In this document: positions 1 to 7,649 of the stretch, piece by piece
Position numbering within the stretch: position 1 is the stretch's first letter
Layout of the letters: each line of letters starts with the position of its first letter
Assembly: GCA_001784555.1 (NCBI GenBank)
Contig: MFRM01000025.1
Location: forward strand, 9,225-44,345
Length of the DNA: 35,121 nt
Direction of reading: 5' to 3'
From: Candidatus Melainabacteria bacterium RIFCSPHIGHO2_02_FULL_34_12
GTDB lineage: Bacteria > Cyanobacteriota > Vampirovibrionia > 2-02-FULL-35-15
The notes under the pieces: generated by a model
What the model was told of the DNA's origin: nothing
The model's input: the letters and a program-made list of their open reading frames with translations, nothing else
The model's database searches: none
Made by a program: the position numbers and the translations under genes

Positions 1-2394
1 ACCAAAGCCGCCATCAGTCGGTGGTCCGCCAAAGCCGCCATCAGTCGGTGGTCCGCCAAAGTCGCTACTAGTCGATGTCGATGGTCCACCAAAGTCGCCG
101 CCAGTCGGTGGTTCGCCAAATCCACCTGCTTGTCCGCTAGGTGGTGCTCCGAATCCAAAGTCATCACTAGGAGGTGGTCCAAATCCAAAATCATTTGATA
201 TTTGAAATCTAGGTCCAAATCCACCGCCTTGTTGTCCGCCGCCGCCGCCAAATCCACAACAACGTTTGTCAAAACGACCTGCTATGGTTCCATCTGAATT
301 AATATGACATTCAGGTGGTGGTGCTGGTCCTAAACATTGAACTGAAGGATCTGGTCCAGGGAATTCTCTACATGTAAATGGATCTTTTGGTTTTCCATTT
401 AAATGACATACGCTTTGTTCATTGCCATCAAAATTAGTGATCATGACACATGCAACTGTCGGTAATTGACATTTTGCATTTGGATCTTGATCTTTTGGTC
501 CATGACAATCTGCATCTGAAGTACATGGTGCACAGAAGTTTGGTGCTTCAGGTGGTTTAAATTCTACACATAGATCGTCACCATCAGAAGGTCCTGATAC
601 TTGTGCATGATGATTTACTAAAAATCCGGCAGAAAATTCTCCGGGTCCACCAAAGCCACCGCCAGGTGGTGGTCCAAATCCACCTCCACCAGCAAATGCA
701 CTAGGTCCACCAGAAAATTCTCCAGGTCCACCAAAGCCACCGCCTGGTGGTGGTCCAAATCCGCCGCCGCCTTGTGGGCCGCCAGGTCCGCCAAATCCGC
801 CGCCGCCTTGTGGGCCGCCAGGTCCGCCAAATCCGCCGCCGCCTTGTGGGCCGCCAGGTCCAAATCCACCTTGTGGTCCACCTGGTCCAAATCCGCCGCC
901 GCCTTGTGGGCCGCCAGGTCCAAATCCGCCGCCTGGTGGTGGTCCCATAAGACCACATGCTCTAGGTCCGTCTTGGCATTTACCAAGGAATGCAACTACA
1001 TCACCACATCCACCTTCAGAAAGAGCTTGTTTAAGTTCATCAGGTAAGCATGGTACTGGGCATTCTTTACAATCTTTTTTCATGTCTCTTAGTTTGGCAC
1101 CAAGATCATTGCAAAGTCTAACTGGATCAATTCCATGTTCACCATTAAGGTCTTCAGTTATATGGAAGATAAACTTTTTAGCAAAAGCAATAATTCCTGC
1201 ATTGCCTTTAGCTTTTGAGAGTGCAACAATTTTATCTACACCTTTTGGAACACAACTACCTAAATCTCCGGTAGTTAATGCATCAATGAGTTTATTTCCT
1301 AATGCTAGTAACTCATCATTGCTTGCATCTTCAGTTACTCCTCCAATTGCCTCTGTTAATTTTTGAGGACAAGTTGGATCAGGATTAAATCCTTCATCGT
1401 CAATTTCATTTCCAGCATTTTCAATTTCATCCTCTGCATCACTGATATCAGTAGCATTTACGCTGGATTGAAGTGCTTCTTCTACTGCTTGTAATTCTTC
1501 AGCAGATAAGTCTCCATCATCTCCAGCAAAATTTAACACTAAATCTACTGCTTCAGTAGTACTTGGATCTATGTCATACTGAACTTGACCGTTATCATCA
1601 GAATTTAAAGGAATTGCTGCTTTTAATACATCGCCATCTGCAGTATTTGCTATAGAAATACCAATCTGAGGAGGTTCTGATTCACCTGCATCATTATCAG
1701 GTGTATCTGATCCACCTGAAAGTTCTTGATGTCTAATAGTTCTTGTTTTTCCTGTATCTGTAACTCTGCTTGCAGGAACTTCATTAAAATATGAACAATC
1801 TGAAAGTGCTACAACTCTACTTAATGGATCTCCTGAGATAGCATTTACCTGTTGAGTTCCGCCACTGCAGGTACCATCATTCCCTGTAACATTTCCTACT
1901 ACTACAACAGGAGGTTTATATTCAAAATTACCTGTTACAGTTGCTTCACCAGCAGTAACAGTTAGCTCATATTTACCTTCAGGAAGTGCACCTGCTGTAT
2001 AAGTAGATCCAGCAACGTCAGTAAGTGAAGACAATAAATTAATTACAAGAATTTTCCCGAATAAATCTAAGCTATCCTCAGTGCTTAAACTATAAATATT
2101 ACTTGCTTCACCAGCCTTACTAGTTACTTTAGTAATATTGACTGATATATTTTCCAGTCCTTCTTTTCTTATGGCACTAAGTAAGCTTGCAGGCAGTTTG
2201 ATTTTAACCTCATTTTGTTTTGAGTTTAAAACACTACCGTAAACTGTACCACTGCCATCACGGGCCTTTATTACTAAATTGGCCGAGTTACCTTTTTTCT
2301 TCTTTTTGCCTGCATACGCTTCATTACTTATGAAGAAAGTACTACAAACAAATGTAAAAACAAAAATTGTAAATATTGAAAATATTCTTTTCAC
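1..2394 (-). CDS. Large secreted Gly/Pro/Phe-rich low-complexity protein, C-terminus outside the window
   Basis: An open frame runs from a GTG at 2394 to the window edge: 798 codons, no stop. The GTG is supported by GGGAGG at 2401-2406. Residues 1-28 form a signal peptide (MKRIF..., ending EAYA before GKKKKK), so the product is exported. Order of parts: a predicted beta-rich N-terminal part (about 30-190), an acidic Asp/Glu stretch (about 200-300), a region with a DCKECPVPC cluster (about 440-480), a tandem Gly/Pro/Gln/Phe repeat (about 480-590), a Cys-rich segment with over ten Cys (about 600-710), and a second Gly/Phe/Pro repeat (FGGPPTDGG) running off the edge. No known domain is recognised. 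The repeat design resembles structural, adhesive or matrix proteins, which is inference. The gene is divergent from rnpB. Confidence is high that this is a gene, low for function. Confidence 0.9.
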   Translation of the reverse strand, partial: MKRIFSIFTIFVFTFVCSTFFISNEAYAGKKKKKGNSANLVIKARDGSGTVYGSVLNSKQNEVKIKLPASLLSAIRKEGLENISVNITKVTSKAGEASNIYSLSTEDSLDLFGKILVINLLSSLTDVAGSTYTAGALPEGKYELTVTAGEATVTGNFEYKPPVVVVGNVTGNDGTCSGGTQQVNAISGDPLSRVVALSDCSYFNEVPASRVTDTGKTRTIRHQELSGGSDTPDNDAGESEPPQIGISIANTADGDVLKAAIPLNSDDNGQVQYDIDPSTTEAVDLVLNFAGDDGDLSAEELQAVEEALQSSVNATDISDAEDEIENAGNEIDDEGFNPDPTCPQKLTEAIGGVTEDASNDELLALGNKLIDALTTGDLGSCVPKGVDKIVALSKAKGNAGIIAFAKKFIFHITEDLNGEHGIDPVRLCNDLGAKLRDMKKDCKECPVPCLPDELKQALSEGGCGDVVAFLGKCQDGPRACGLMGPPPGGGFGPGGPQGGGGFGPGGPQGGFGPGGPQGGGGFGGPGGPQGGGGFGGPGGPQGGGGFGPPPGGGFGGPGEFSGGPSAFAGGGGFGPPPGGGFGGPGEFSAGFLVNHHAQVSGPSDGDDLCVEFKPPEAPNFCAPCTSDADCHGPKDQDPNAKCQLPTVACVMITNFDGNEQSVCHLNGKPKDPFTCREFPGPDPSVQCLGPAPPPECHINSDGTIAGRFDKRCCGFGGGGGQQGGGFGPRFQISNDFGFGPPPSDDFGFGAPPSGQAGGFGEPPTGGDFGGPSTSTSSDFGGPPTDGGFGGPPTDGGFG
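640..955 (-). repeat. Tandem in-frame repeat encoding GGFGPGGPQGG-type units
   Basis: Units of roughly 36-39 bp, varying in length, lie inside the secreted-protein gene. Each encodes a variant of GGGGFGPGGPQ. The repeat uses GC-rich Gly codons (GGC) much more than the rest of the gene, which fits recent expansion by slippage or recombination. A second low-complexity block (FGGPPTDGG units) lies at about 1-130. Confidence 0.85.
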
Positions 2395-2670
2395 AACAGA
2401 CCTCCCTGTTAAAAATAAGTACCTTAACTATTAAAAAGTACTAACAATGTTTTCCACACAGTGAGACAAATATCACAGTGGGTATCCCTATAAAATTCCT
2501 TAATATGGCTCAGACTTAAATTAAACCCTTATTTCTCAATATTGCATTTTCTAACAATAGATACCTCTAAATAAATTAAAGGTTATCCCTATTGATTATT
2601 TATGATTTTCTGCATACAAATTTTGTATGTTTTTATTTGCTTAGTAGATGAAAGATAGTCAAGACATTGT

Positions 2671-2676
2671 TATAAT
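2671..2676 (+). promoter_or_regulatory. Probable -10 box of rnpB
   Basis: TATAAT lies 8 nt before the predicted 5' end of RNase P RNA. No convincing -35 hexamer is visible at 17 nt spacing. The rest of 2395-2670 holds only AT-rich divergent promoter sequence with no gene. Confidence 0.5.
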
Positions 2677-2683
2677 TATGAAT

Positions 2684-3049
2684 GAAGTTCTTCAAGTAGT
2701 TGCGTTTTATATTTGATGTGCCAGTTTACTGGTGAAAATATAAGATGAGGAAAGTCCGGGCACCAAAGGGCTGGTTGCTTCGTAATGCGAAGTGCATGTG
2801 AGTGTGAGGAAAGTGCCACAGAAAAGTAGACCGCCAGAAATGGTAAGGGTGCAACGGTGAGGTAAGAGCTCACCAGTATTGAAGGTGACTTCAATACTAG
2901 GTAAACCCCGCTGAAGGTGCAAGATTAAGGTATAGGTTTGGGAAATAGCTGCCCGCTATCCAGAACTGCCGACATCGCTAGAGGGTATTGGTGACAATGC
3001 TCCCAGATAGATAACTGCAAAAACAGAACCCGGCTTATGAGGGACTTCC
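2684..3049 (+). ncRNA. rnpB: RNase P RNA, class A
   Basis: This is the catalytic RNA of RNase P, which removes tRNA 5' leaders. Hallmarks in order: GAGGAAAGTCCGGGC (about 2748-2762), the AGTAGACCGCC-type segment, GTAAGGGTGCAACGGTGAGG, GGTAAGAGCTCACCAG, GGTAAACCCCGC, GATAGATAACTGC and the conserved 3' ACAGAACCCGGCTTAT. The 5' GAAGTT (2684) can pair with GACTTC near 3043-3048 to form helix P1, which sets the ends; they are accurate to a few nt. The length of about 366 nt is normal for class A. A palindrome follows immediately. Confidence 0.96.
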
Positions 3050-3078
3050 GTAGGGGATGGTTTAAAACCATCCCCTAC
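3050..3078. repeat. Palindromic element (13-bp arms, 3-nt loop)
   Basis: GTAGGGGATGGTT and its exact complement flank TAA. It sits directly at the 3' end of rnpB and 12 nt before the next start codon. It could help end or process the rnpB transcript, but there is no U-tract. It resembles the GTAGGGGC.. palindromes elsewhere in the window. Confidence 0.8.
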
Positions 3079-3090
3079 AAATTTAAAATC

Positions 3091-3609
3091 ATGATTACAA
3101 AACCAGAAAAAATTATAAAAAGAATCATAAAAGCTGTTGGAGAGAGACAACCTGTTTTTGTGATTGGAGACTGGGATGAGACACTAATAAAAGGAATTGG
3201 AAATAATCAAAATTCAATTACAATTGAACCCAATACAAAAAACATAACCGATAATTCATTTACAAGAATTGTTGTTGATTACGATAGAGACGTTGCGCGC
3301 AACGTCTCTACGATTTACAAAGAATTACGCCGTCTTCTTTTACCTACCGGGATGATAATAATCTCAGCTAATTGTGAAGATGGATTATTTAGAAAAATAC
3401 TTGGCTTATTTAAGAAGCCATATATAAAGGAAGGGGATATAAAAAAAATAAAGCCTAAGGTACTTCAGGACCAAATTCACGATAATGGTTTTTTAATTGA
3501 CGGCTACTATGGCTACCCAGGAAACCATTTGTTAATGATGGCAGTTATTCAAAACAAAAACGTGACGACGTTATTCACATCCGATAAACAAGAGACAATC
3601 GTAAATTAA
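3091..3609 (+). CDS. Methyltransferase-like hypothetical protein, 172 aa
   Basis: The ATG at 3091 (MITKPEKIIKRI) is preferred because the upstream in-frame ATG at 3037 lies inside rnpB and reads through the palindrome. The fold pattern is weakly that of a Rossmann SAM methyltransferase: a hydrophobic strand ending VIGDWDETL, then RIVVDY, then RRLLLPTGMIIIS, which resembles the usual LLKPGG.. strand. The canonical GxGxG motif is not seen, so SAM binding is uncertain. A 26-bp perfect palindrome (3285-3310) inserts about nine residues (DRDVARNVS) between VVDY and TIYKEL. No good ribosome binding site is seen. It starts the plus-strand housekeeping run. Function is unassigned. Confidence 0.65.
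   Translation: MITKPEKIIKRIIKAVGERQPVFVIGDWDETLIKGIGNNQNSITIEPNTKNITDNSFTRIVVDYDRDVARNVSTIYKELRRLLLPTGMIIISANCEDGLFRKILGLFKKPYIKEGDIKKIKPKVLQDQIHDNGFLIDGYYGYPGNHLLMMAVIQNKNVTTLFTSDKQETIVN
3285..3310. repeat. Perfect 26-bp palindrome inside a coding region
   Basis: The left arm TAGAGACGTTGCG is followed directly by its exact reverse complement. It is read in frame in the methyltransferase-like gene. Its core (GAGACGTTGC/GCAACGTCTC) recurs at 8187-8216 and partly at 9421-9443. Confidence 0.9.
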
Positions 3610-3615
3610 ATGTAG

Positions 3616-3635
3616 GGGCAGGATTTATCCTGCCC
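3616..3635. repeat. Palindromic element between genes (9-bp arms)
   Basis: GGGCAGGAT, a TT loop, then ATCCTGCCC, preceded by GTAG. It lies between the methyltransferase-like and nitrilase genes. No U-tract follows, so it looks more like a repeat than a standard terminator. Confidence 0.7.
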
Positions 3636-3655
3636 TTCTAACGTAAAATATAAAC

Positions 3656-4480
3656 ATGACTAAATTAAAGGTTGCTGCCGTTCAAATGAAAAGTAGCCGT
3701 GATAAAGAAGAAAATTTAAAGCAAGCAAAATACTTAATTGAAAAAGCTGTAAAACAAAGTACTGATTTTATTGCATTACCAGAAGTATTTAACTATCGAG
3801 GGAATTTAAAAGAAGCTGCTGCACAAGCAGAATTTATACCTGGTTATTCAACAAATTTTATTTCAAGACTGGCAAAAAAATATAAAGTCTGGATATTGAT
3901 TGGAAGTTTAATGGAACATTACCGAAGGTCGGGTCCCGGGACCCGACCTTCGAAACCATATAACACATCGGTTTTAATAAATCCGCTTGGCAAAATAATT
4001 GCCAAGTACAGAAAGATGCATTTGTTTGACATTAAGTTAAAGGGGAAAGAAATATTAGAGTCAAAAAGAAATCAGGCAGGCAATAAACCCAGCCTGGTAA
4101 ATGTAGAATCCATAAAAATGGGACTTAGTATTTGTTATGATTTAAGATTTCCTGAACTTTACAGAAAATATTCTAGTGCAGGAGCTGAAATAATTTGCAT
4201 TCCATCTTCATTTACAAAACCCACAGGTGAAGCTCATTGGCATACATTAATAAGAGCACGAGCCATAGAAAATCTTTCATATGTTATAGCTCCAAATCAA
4301 GCAGGCACCGGTTCCGGTGGAATTAAAACATATGGACATAGTCTCATAGTAGATCCATGGGGAAAGATTTTAGCTGAAGGATCAGCAAATAAAGAAGAAG
4401 TGATTTATGCTGAAATTGATTTAGAATACCTGAAGTATATAAGAAAAAACCTACCGGCTCTTGAACATAGAAAACTGTAA
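3656..4480 (+). CDS. Carbon-nitrogen hydrolase (Nit/omega-amidase-like), 274 aa
   Basis: This is a nitrilase-superfamily enzyme that hydrolyses an amide C-N bond. The catalytic triad is visible: E43 (ALPEVF), K120 (YRKMHLFD) and C160 (GLSICYDLRFPELYR). The motif set fits the Nit1/Nit2 branch (deaminated-glutathione amidase or omega-amidase), acting in the cytosol. The length is normal plus about ten residues. The extra RRSGPGTRPS (about 90-99), between GSLMEH and PYNTSV where the family has a short loop, is encoded exactly by a 30-bp palindrome. The exact substrate cannot be read from sequence. trpS follows after 12 nt, suggesting co-transcription. Confidence 0.93.
   Translation: MTKLKVAAVQMKSSRDKEENLKQAKYLIEKAVKQSTDFIALPEVFNYRGNLKEAAAQAEFIPGYSTNFISRLAKKYKVWILIGSLMEHYRRSGPGTRPSKPYNTSVLINPLGKIIAKYRKMHLFDIKLKGKEILESKRNQAGNKPSLVNVESIKMGLSICYDLRFPELYRKYSSAGAEIICIPSSFTKPTGEAHWHTLIRARAIENLSYVIAPNQAGTGSGGIKTYGHSLIVDPWGKILAEGSANKEEVIYAEIDLEYLKYIRKNLPALEHRKL
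3923..3952. repeat. Perfect 30-bp palindrome inserted in the nitrilase gene
   Basis: CGAAGGTCGGGTCCC is followed by its exact complement with no loop. It is 30 nt, so it adds ten codons without shifting the frame. It is strikingly GC-rich against its surroundings. It sits in a surface loop between conserved motifs, away from the catalytic residues. Confidence 0.93.
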
Positions 4481-4492
4481 TATAATAACCCT

Positions 4493-5509
4493 GTGGCTAA
4501 TAAAAAAAGATTACTATCCGGAATTAGACCTACTGGTTCACTTCACATTGGACATTATTTAGGCGTTCTTCGTAACTGGGCAAAGCTCCAGAATGAACAT
4601 GAGTGTTTTTATTTTATAGCTGACTGGCATTCGCTTACTACAAAATACAAAGACACATCTGAACTGCAAAAAGATATTCTAGAAGTAGCTAAAGATATTA
4701 TTGCCAGCGGTATAAATCCAAATAAAGCTACACTTTATGTACAGTCAGCTATTCCTGAAGTAGCTGAATTACATCTATTACTCAGCATGGTGACTTATCA
4801 AAACTGGGTAGAAAGAGATCCTACATTAAAAGACATGGTTAGATTACTGGCAGAAGATGAAGAAAAAGCCAAAGGTGAAGTTACCTATGGGTTACTTGGT
4901 TATCCAGTTCTTATGACATCAGATATTTTGTCAGTGCTTGGAGAGTTTGTGCCTGTAGGAAAAGATCAGGTTGCACATCTTGAACTGAGCAGAGATATTG
5001 CCAGAAGATTTAATCATATTTATAAAACAGATTTATTCCCTGAACCAAAAGCATTACTTACTGAAACTCCATCAGTGCCTGGAATAGATGGAAGAAAAAT
5101 GAGCAAATCACTGAATAATGATATTAAGATTATCGATAGTGAAGCTGAAACACTAAAAAAAGTAAAACAAATGATTACTGATCCAAAAAAAATAAAAAAG
5201 ACTGACAAAGGAGAACCAAACGACTGTCAGGTAGTTTACAAACACTATGAAATATTTGCCGATAAAAAAACTCTTGAGATAGTCCAGGATGAATGCAGGG
5301 GAACTAAAATCGGATGCGTGGACTGTAAAACCAGATTAGCCGGAATTATAAATGCTTCACTTTCAGAAGTCAGAAAAAAAAGAGAATCTTTAAATACTGA
5401 TAAAGAAATTCTTGAAATTTTGGACATTGGAAATAAAAAAGCAAGACAAGTTGCAAAACATACTCTTGAAAAAGTTAGAGATGCCATGAAACTTAAAACG
5501 TGGTCTTGA
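4493..5509 (+). CDS. trpS: Tryptophanyl-tRNA synthetase
   Basis: This class I aminoacyl-tRNA synthetase charges tRNA-Trp with tryptophan. It starts at GTG 4493, giving MANKKRLLSGIRPTG, the normal TrpRS N-terminus. HIGH is at residues 18-21 and KMSKS at 202-206. The late GCVDCK motif is common in bacterial TrpRS. The length of 338 aa is normal. No Shine-Dalgarno is obvious, and the 12-nt gap to the nitrilase gene suggests translational coupling. The stop codon lies inside the first copy of a 9-bp target duplication, so the MITE-like element inserted exactly at the gene's end. Confidence 0.97.
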   Translation: MANKKRLLSGIRPTGSLHIGHYLGVLRNWAKLQNEHECFYFIADWHSLTTKYKDTSELQKDILEVAKDIIASGINPNKATLYVQSAIPEVAELHLLLSMVTYQNWVERDPTLKDMVRLLAEDEEKAKGEVTYGLLGYPVLMTSDILSVLGEFVPVGKDQVAHLELSRDIARRFNHIYKTDLFPEPKALLTETPSVPGIDGRKMSKSLNNDIKIIDSEAETLKKVKQMITDPKKIKKTDKGEPNDCQVVYKHYEIFADKKTLEIVQDECRGTKIGCVDCKTRLAGIINASLSEVRKKRESLNTDKEILEILDIGNKKARQVAKHTLEKVRDAMKLKTWS

Positions 5510-5511
5510 AC

Positions 5512-5655
5512 GGGTCTGTTAATTTTTCGAGGATACAAGCGGGTGGCGCCAGAAGGGAAGGGTTCAGAGCGAGGAACTCTGTGACGAAGCTCTGAAGGGT
5601 ACCTGAAGGCGACAGGACCCGCGCCGTAAAACATCCTCAAGTTTTTAACACACCA
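5512..5655. mobile_element. MITE-like element, 144 bp, with 9-bp target duplication
   Basis: The 9-mer GTCTTGAAC occurs at 5503-5511 and again at 5656-5664, exactly bordering the segment. The ends are imperfect 23-bp inverted repeats: GGGTCTGTTAA..GAGGAT on the left, TGGTGTGTTAA..GAGGAT read inward from the right. Inside are further paired arms: GCGGGT (5539-5544) with ACCCGC (5617-5622), and TTCAGAGC (5563-5570) with GCTCTGAA (5589-5596). The interior is GC-rich and has no credible gene. This fits a non-autonomous miniature inverted-repeat transposable element; the helper transposase is not in this window. Confidence 0.82.
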
Positions 5656-5679
5656 GTCTTGAACTGCTAAAATATCTCC

Positions 5680-6519
5680 ATGCCTTTATCAGATGAAAAA
5701 CTTAGAGAGCTTAAAGAAATCTGCAAAGATTTAAGAAAAAGCATAATAAAAATGACTCATGCTGCAGCTTCAGGCCACCCTGGAGGCTCTCTATCAGCCA
5801 CAGAAATTCTGGCAGTTTTATATTTTGCAGTAATGAAATACGATCCATATAATCCAAATATGCCGGATCGCGACAGAGTAGTTATAAGCAAAGGACATGC
5901 AACACCTCTTGTTTATTCCATACTTGCAAAAGCCGGATATTACAAAGGAGATGACTTACATACTTTCAGGCAACTAGGTTCACCATATCAGGGACACACA
6001 GACAGACTGAGAGCTCCAGGAATAGAAACTTCCACAGGGTCACTCGGTCAGGGTACATCATTTGCTGTTGGTGCAGCACTAGGATGCCGATTGGATAAAT
6101 TTAATAATAGAATTTATTTACTTCAAAGTGACGGAGAGCTTCAGGAAGGATCCACATGGGAAGCCATCATGTCTGCCAGTCATTATCATCTTGGAAATTT
6201 AACTTGTATTCTTGACAGAAACAGAATTCAGCTTGACGGCTGGACTGAAGAAACCATGTCACTTGAACCCATTCATAAACGCTATGAAGCATTTGGTTGG
6301 CATGTTCAGGAAATAGATGGTCATGATTTAAATCAAATTTATGATGCAATACTTCTAACTCAGGAAATAGGACCCAAAGAACACAAACCATGTGTAATTA
6401 TTTCGCACACCATAAAAGGAAAAGGAATTTCCTTCATGGAAAATCAGGTGAAATGGCACGGTGTAGCACCTAATGATCACGAACTAGAAATAGCTTTAAA
6501 AGAGATAGAGAATAGCTAA
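5680..6519 (+). CDS. Transketolase, N-terminal (TPP-binding) subunit
   Basis: This is the first half of a split transketolase of the non-oxidative pentose phosphate pathway, moving two-carbon units between sugar phosphates. Visible: the GHPGGSLS motif, SKGHATPL, the thiamine-pyrophosphate motif beginning SDGELQEG (about 150) through DRNRIQLDG, and the TIKGKGI segment near the end. The length of 279 aa matches stand-alone N-terminal subunits. The usual GDGE is SDGE here. The C-terminal subunit follows after 155 nt filled with hairpins. No strong ribosome binding site precedes the ATG. Confidence 0.95.
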   Translation: MPLSDEKLRELKEICKDLRKSIIKMTHAAASGHPGGSLSATEILAVLYFAVMKYDPYNPNMPDRDRVVISKGHATPLVYSILAKAGYYKGDDLHTFRQLGSPYQGHTDRLRAPGIETSTGSLGQGTSFAVGAALGCRLDKFNNRIYLLQSDGELQEGSTWEAIMSASHYHLGNLTCILDRNRIQLDGWTEETMSLEPIHKRYEAFGWHVQEIDGHDLNQIYDAILLTQEIGPKEHKPCVIISHTIKGKGISFMENQVKWHGVAPNDHELEIALKEIENS

Positions 6520-6524
6520 GAGGA

Positions 6525-6552
6525 GTAAGGGCTTGCCATGGCAAGCCCTTAC
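6525..6552. repeat. Perfect 28-bp palindrome between the transketolase genes
   Basis: GTAAGGGCTTGCCA is followed directly by its exact complement. It begins 6 nt after the stop of the N subunit. It could form a very stable hairpin in the mRNA between the two subunit genes and alter their relative expression. Confidence 0.9.
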
Positions 6553-6587
6553 AAGGAAGGAGAGATAATTACAAACTTGCAAGTAAA

Positions 6588-6664
6588 GGATTCATCTGAT
6601 TTATTCAGTGAATCCGATCAGACAAAAAGGATCGATCACGAGAAGGTTCAGCTTGTCTGAACCT
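6588..6664. repeat. Two further inverted repeats in the transketolase intergenic region
   Basis: GGATTCA (6588-6594) pairs with TGAATCC (6609-6615), extended inward by CTGA/TCAG with one bulge. AGGTTCAG (6644-6651) pairs with CTGAACCT (6657-6664). With the 28-bp palindrome, most of the gap between the subunit genes can fold. Confidence 0.65.
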
Positions 6665-6674
6665 ATATAAAAGA

Positions 6675-7649
6675 ATGGGAACAATGACAGAAAAAAAAGA
6701 ACAAATTGCAACCCGAGTAGCCTACGGGAAAACACTTGCTGAGCTTGGAAAAGAAAATCCTAATATTGTAGTTCTAGATGCAGATCTTAGCGGTTCCACT
6801 CAGACAAAGTTTTTTGCAAAAGAGTTTCCCGACAGATTTTTTAATATGGGAGTAGCAGAACAAAATATGATTGGTGTAGCAGCAGGACTTGCCAGCACAG
6901 GAAAAATTCCCTTTGCCAGCAGCTTTGCAATGTTTGCCTGCGGCAGAGCATGGGAAATTGTACGAAATGCTGTCTGCCATAATCAGTTTAATGTCAAAAT
7001 CTGTGCAACTCATGCAGGACTTACTGTAGGTGAAGATGGAGGCTCACATCAGATTATTGAAGATATTGCAATTATGAGGGTAATACCTCACATGACAGTA
7101 ATAGTTCCAGCAGATGCTACAGAAGCAAAACTTGCTACACGCAATATATCAGAATTTTTTGGTCCTGTTTATATGAGACTGGGCAGATCAAATGTTCCTG
7201 TAATTTTTGATGAAAATAAATATGAATTTAAAATTGGAAGGGCACCTATTGTAAAAGCAGGAATTGATGTTTCAATTTTTGCATGCGGTGTAATGTTAAG
7301 CAGAGCTTTATGGGCACAGGAAATTCTCCAAAATGAAGGCATAAGTGCAGAGGTAATTAATATTTCAACCATCAAGCCTCTGGATAAAGAAACTATTTTA
7401 ATGAGTGTTAGAAAAACAGGCTGTGCAGTTACATGCGAAGAACATAATATTCATGGCGGCTTAGGAGATGCCATTGCAGGAGTACTGGTAGAACATAACC
7501 CTGTACCAATGAAAAAAATAGGCGTTATGGATCAATTCGGGCAAAGCGGAAAAGCAGATGAGCTTTTAATTCATTACGGGCTTACAAAAGAAAAAATTGC
7601 AGAAGCTGCAACAGAAGTAATTAAATTAAAAAATGCAAAAAACTGTTGA
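6675..7649 (+). CDS. Transketolase, C-terminal (pyrimidine-binding) subunit
   Basis: This is the second half of the split transketolase and completes the heterodimer with the product of 5680-6519. Visible: LDADLSGST, RFFNMGVAEQNMIGVAAGLA (with the Glu that contacts the TPP aminopyrimidine), FASSFAMFACGRAWE, and the C-terminal domain with TCEEHNIHGGLG. The 324 aa length is normal. An alternative ATG lies three codons downstream at 6684; neither start has a clear Shine-Dalgarno. The stop overlaps the next gene by 17 nt, so the acyl-CoA dehydrogenase is probably in the same transcript. Confidence 0.95.
   Translation: MGTMTEKKEQIATRVAYGKTLAELGKENPNIVVLDADLSGSTQTKFFAKEFPDRFFNMGVAEQNMIGVAAGLASTGKIPFASSFAMFACGRAWEIVRNAVCHNQFNVKICATHAGLTVGEDGGSHQIIEDIAIMRVIPHMTVIVPADATEAKLATRNISEFFGPVYMRLGRSNVPVIFDENKYEFKIGRAPIVKAGIDVSIFACGVMLSRALWAQEILQNEGISAEVINISTIKPLDKETILMSVRKTGCAVTCEEHNIHGGLGDAIAGVLVEHNPVPMKKIGVMDQFGQSGKADELLIHYGLTKEKIAEAATEVIKLKNAKNC

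Noticed and set aside
640-955. CRISPR-like periodic repeat
   Set aside because: The units are contiguous, vary in length, keep a reading frame and encode Gly-rich peptide; there are no unique spacers and no cas genes.
3037-3090. Upstream ATG for the methyltransferase-like gene
   Set aside because: It lies inside the 3' end of rnpB and reads through a palindrome; the ATG at 3091 is more credible.
2676-3150. Minus-strand open frames over the RNase P RNA
   Set aside because: They are antisense to a clear structural RNA and show no protein family or ribosome binding site.
5245-5640. 131-codon minus-strand frame over trpS and the MITE-like element
   Set aside because: It is antisense to trpS and the inverted repeats, with no recognisable motif.
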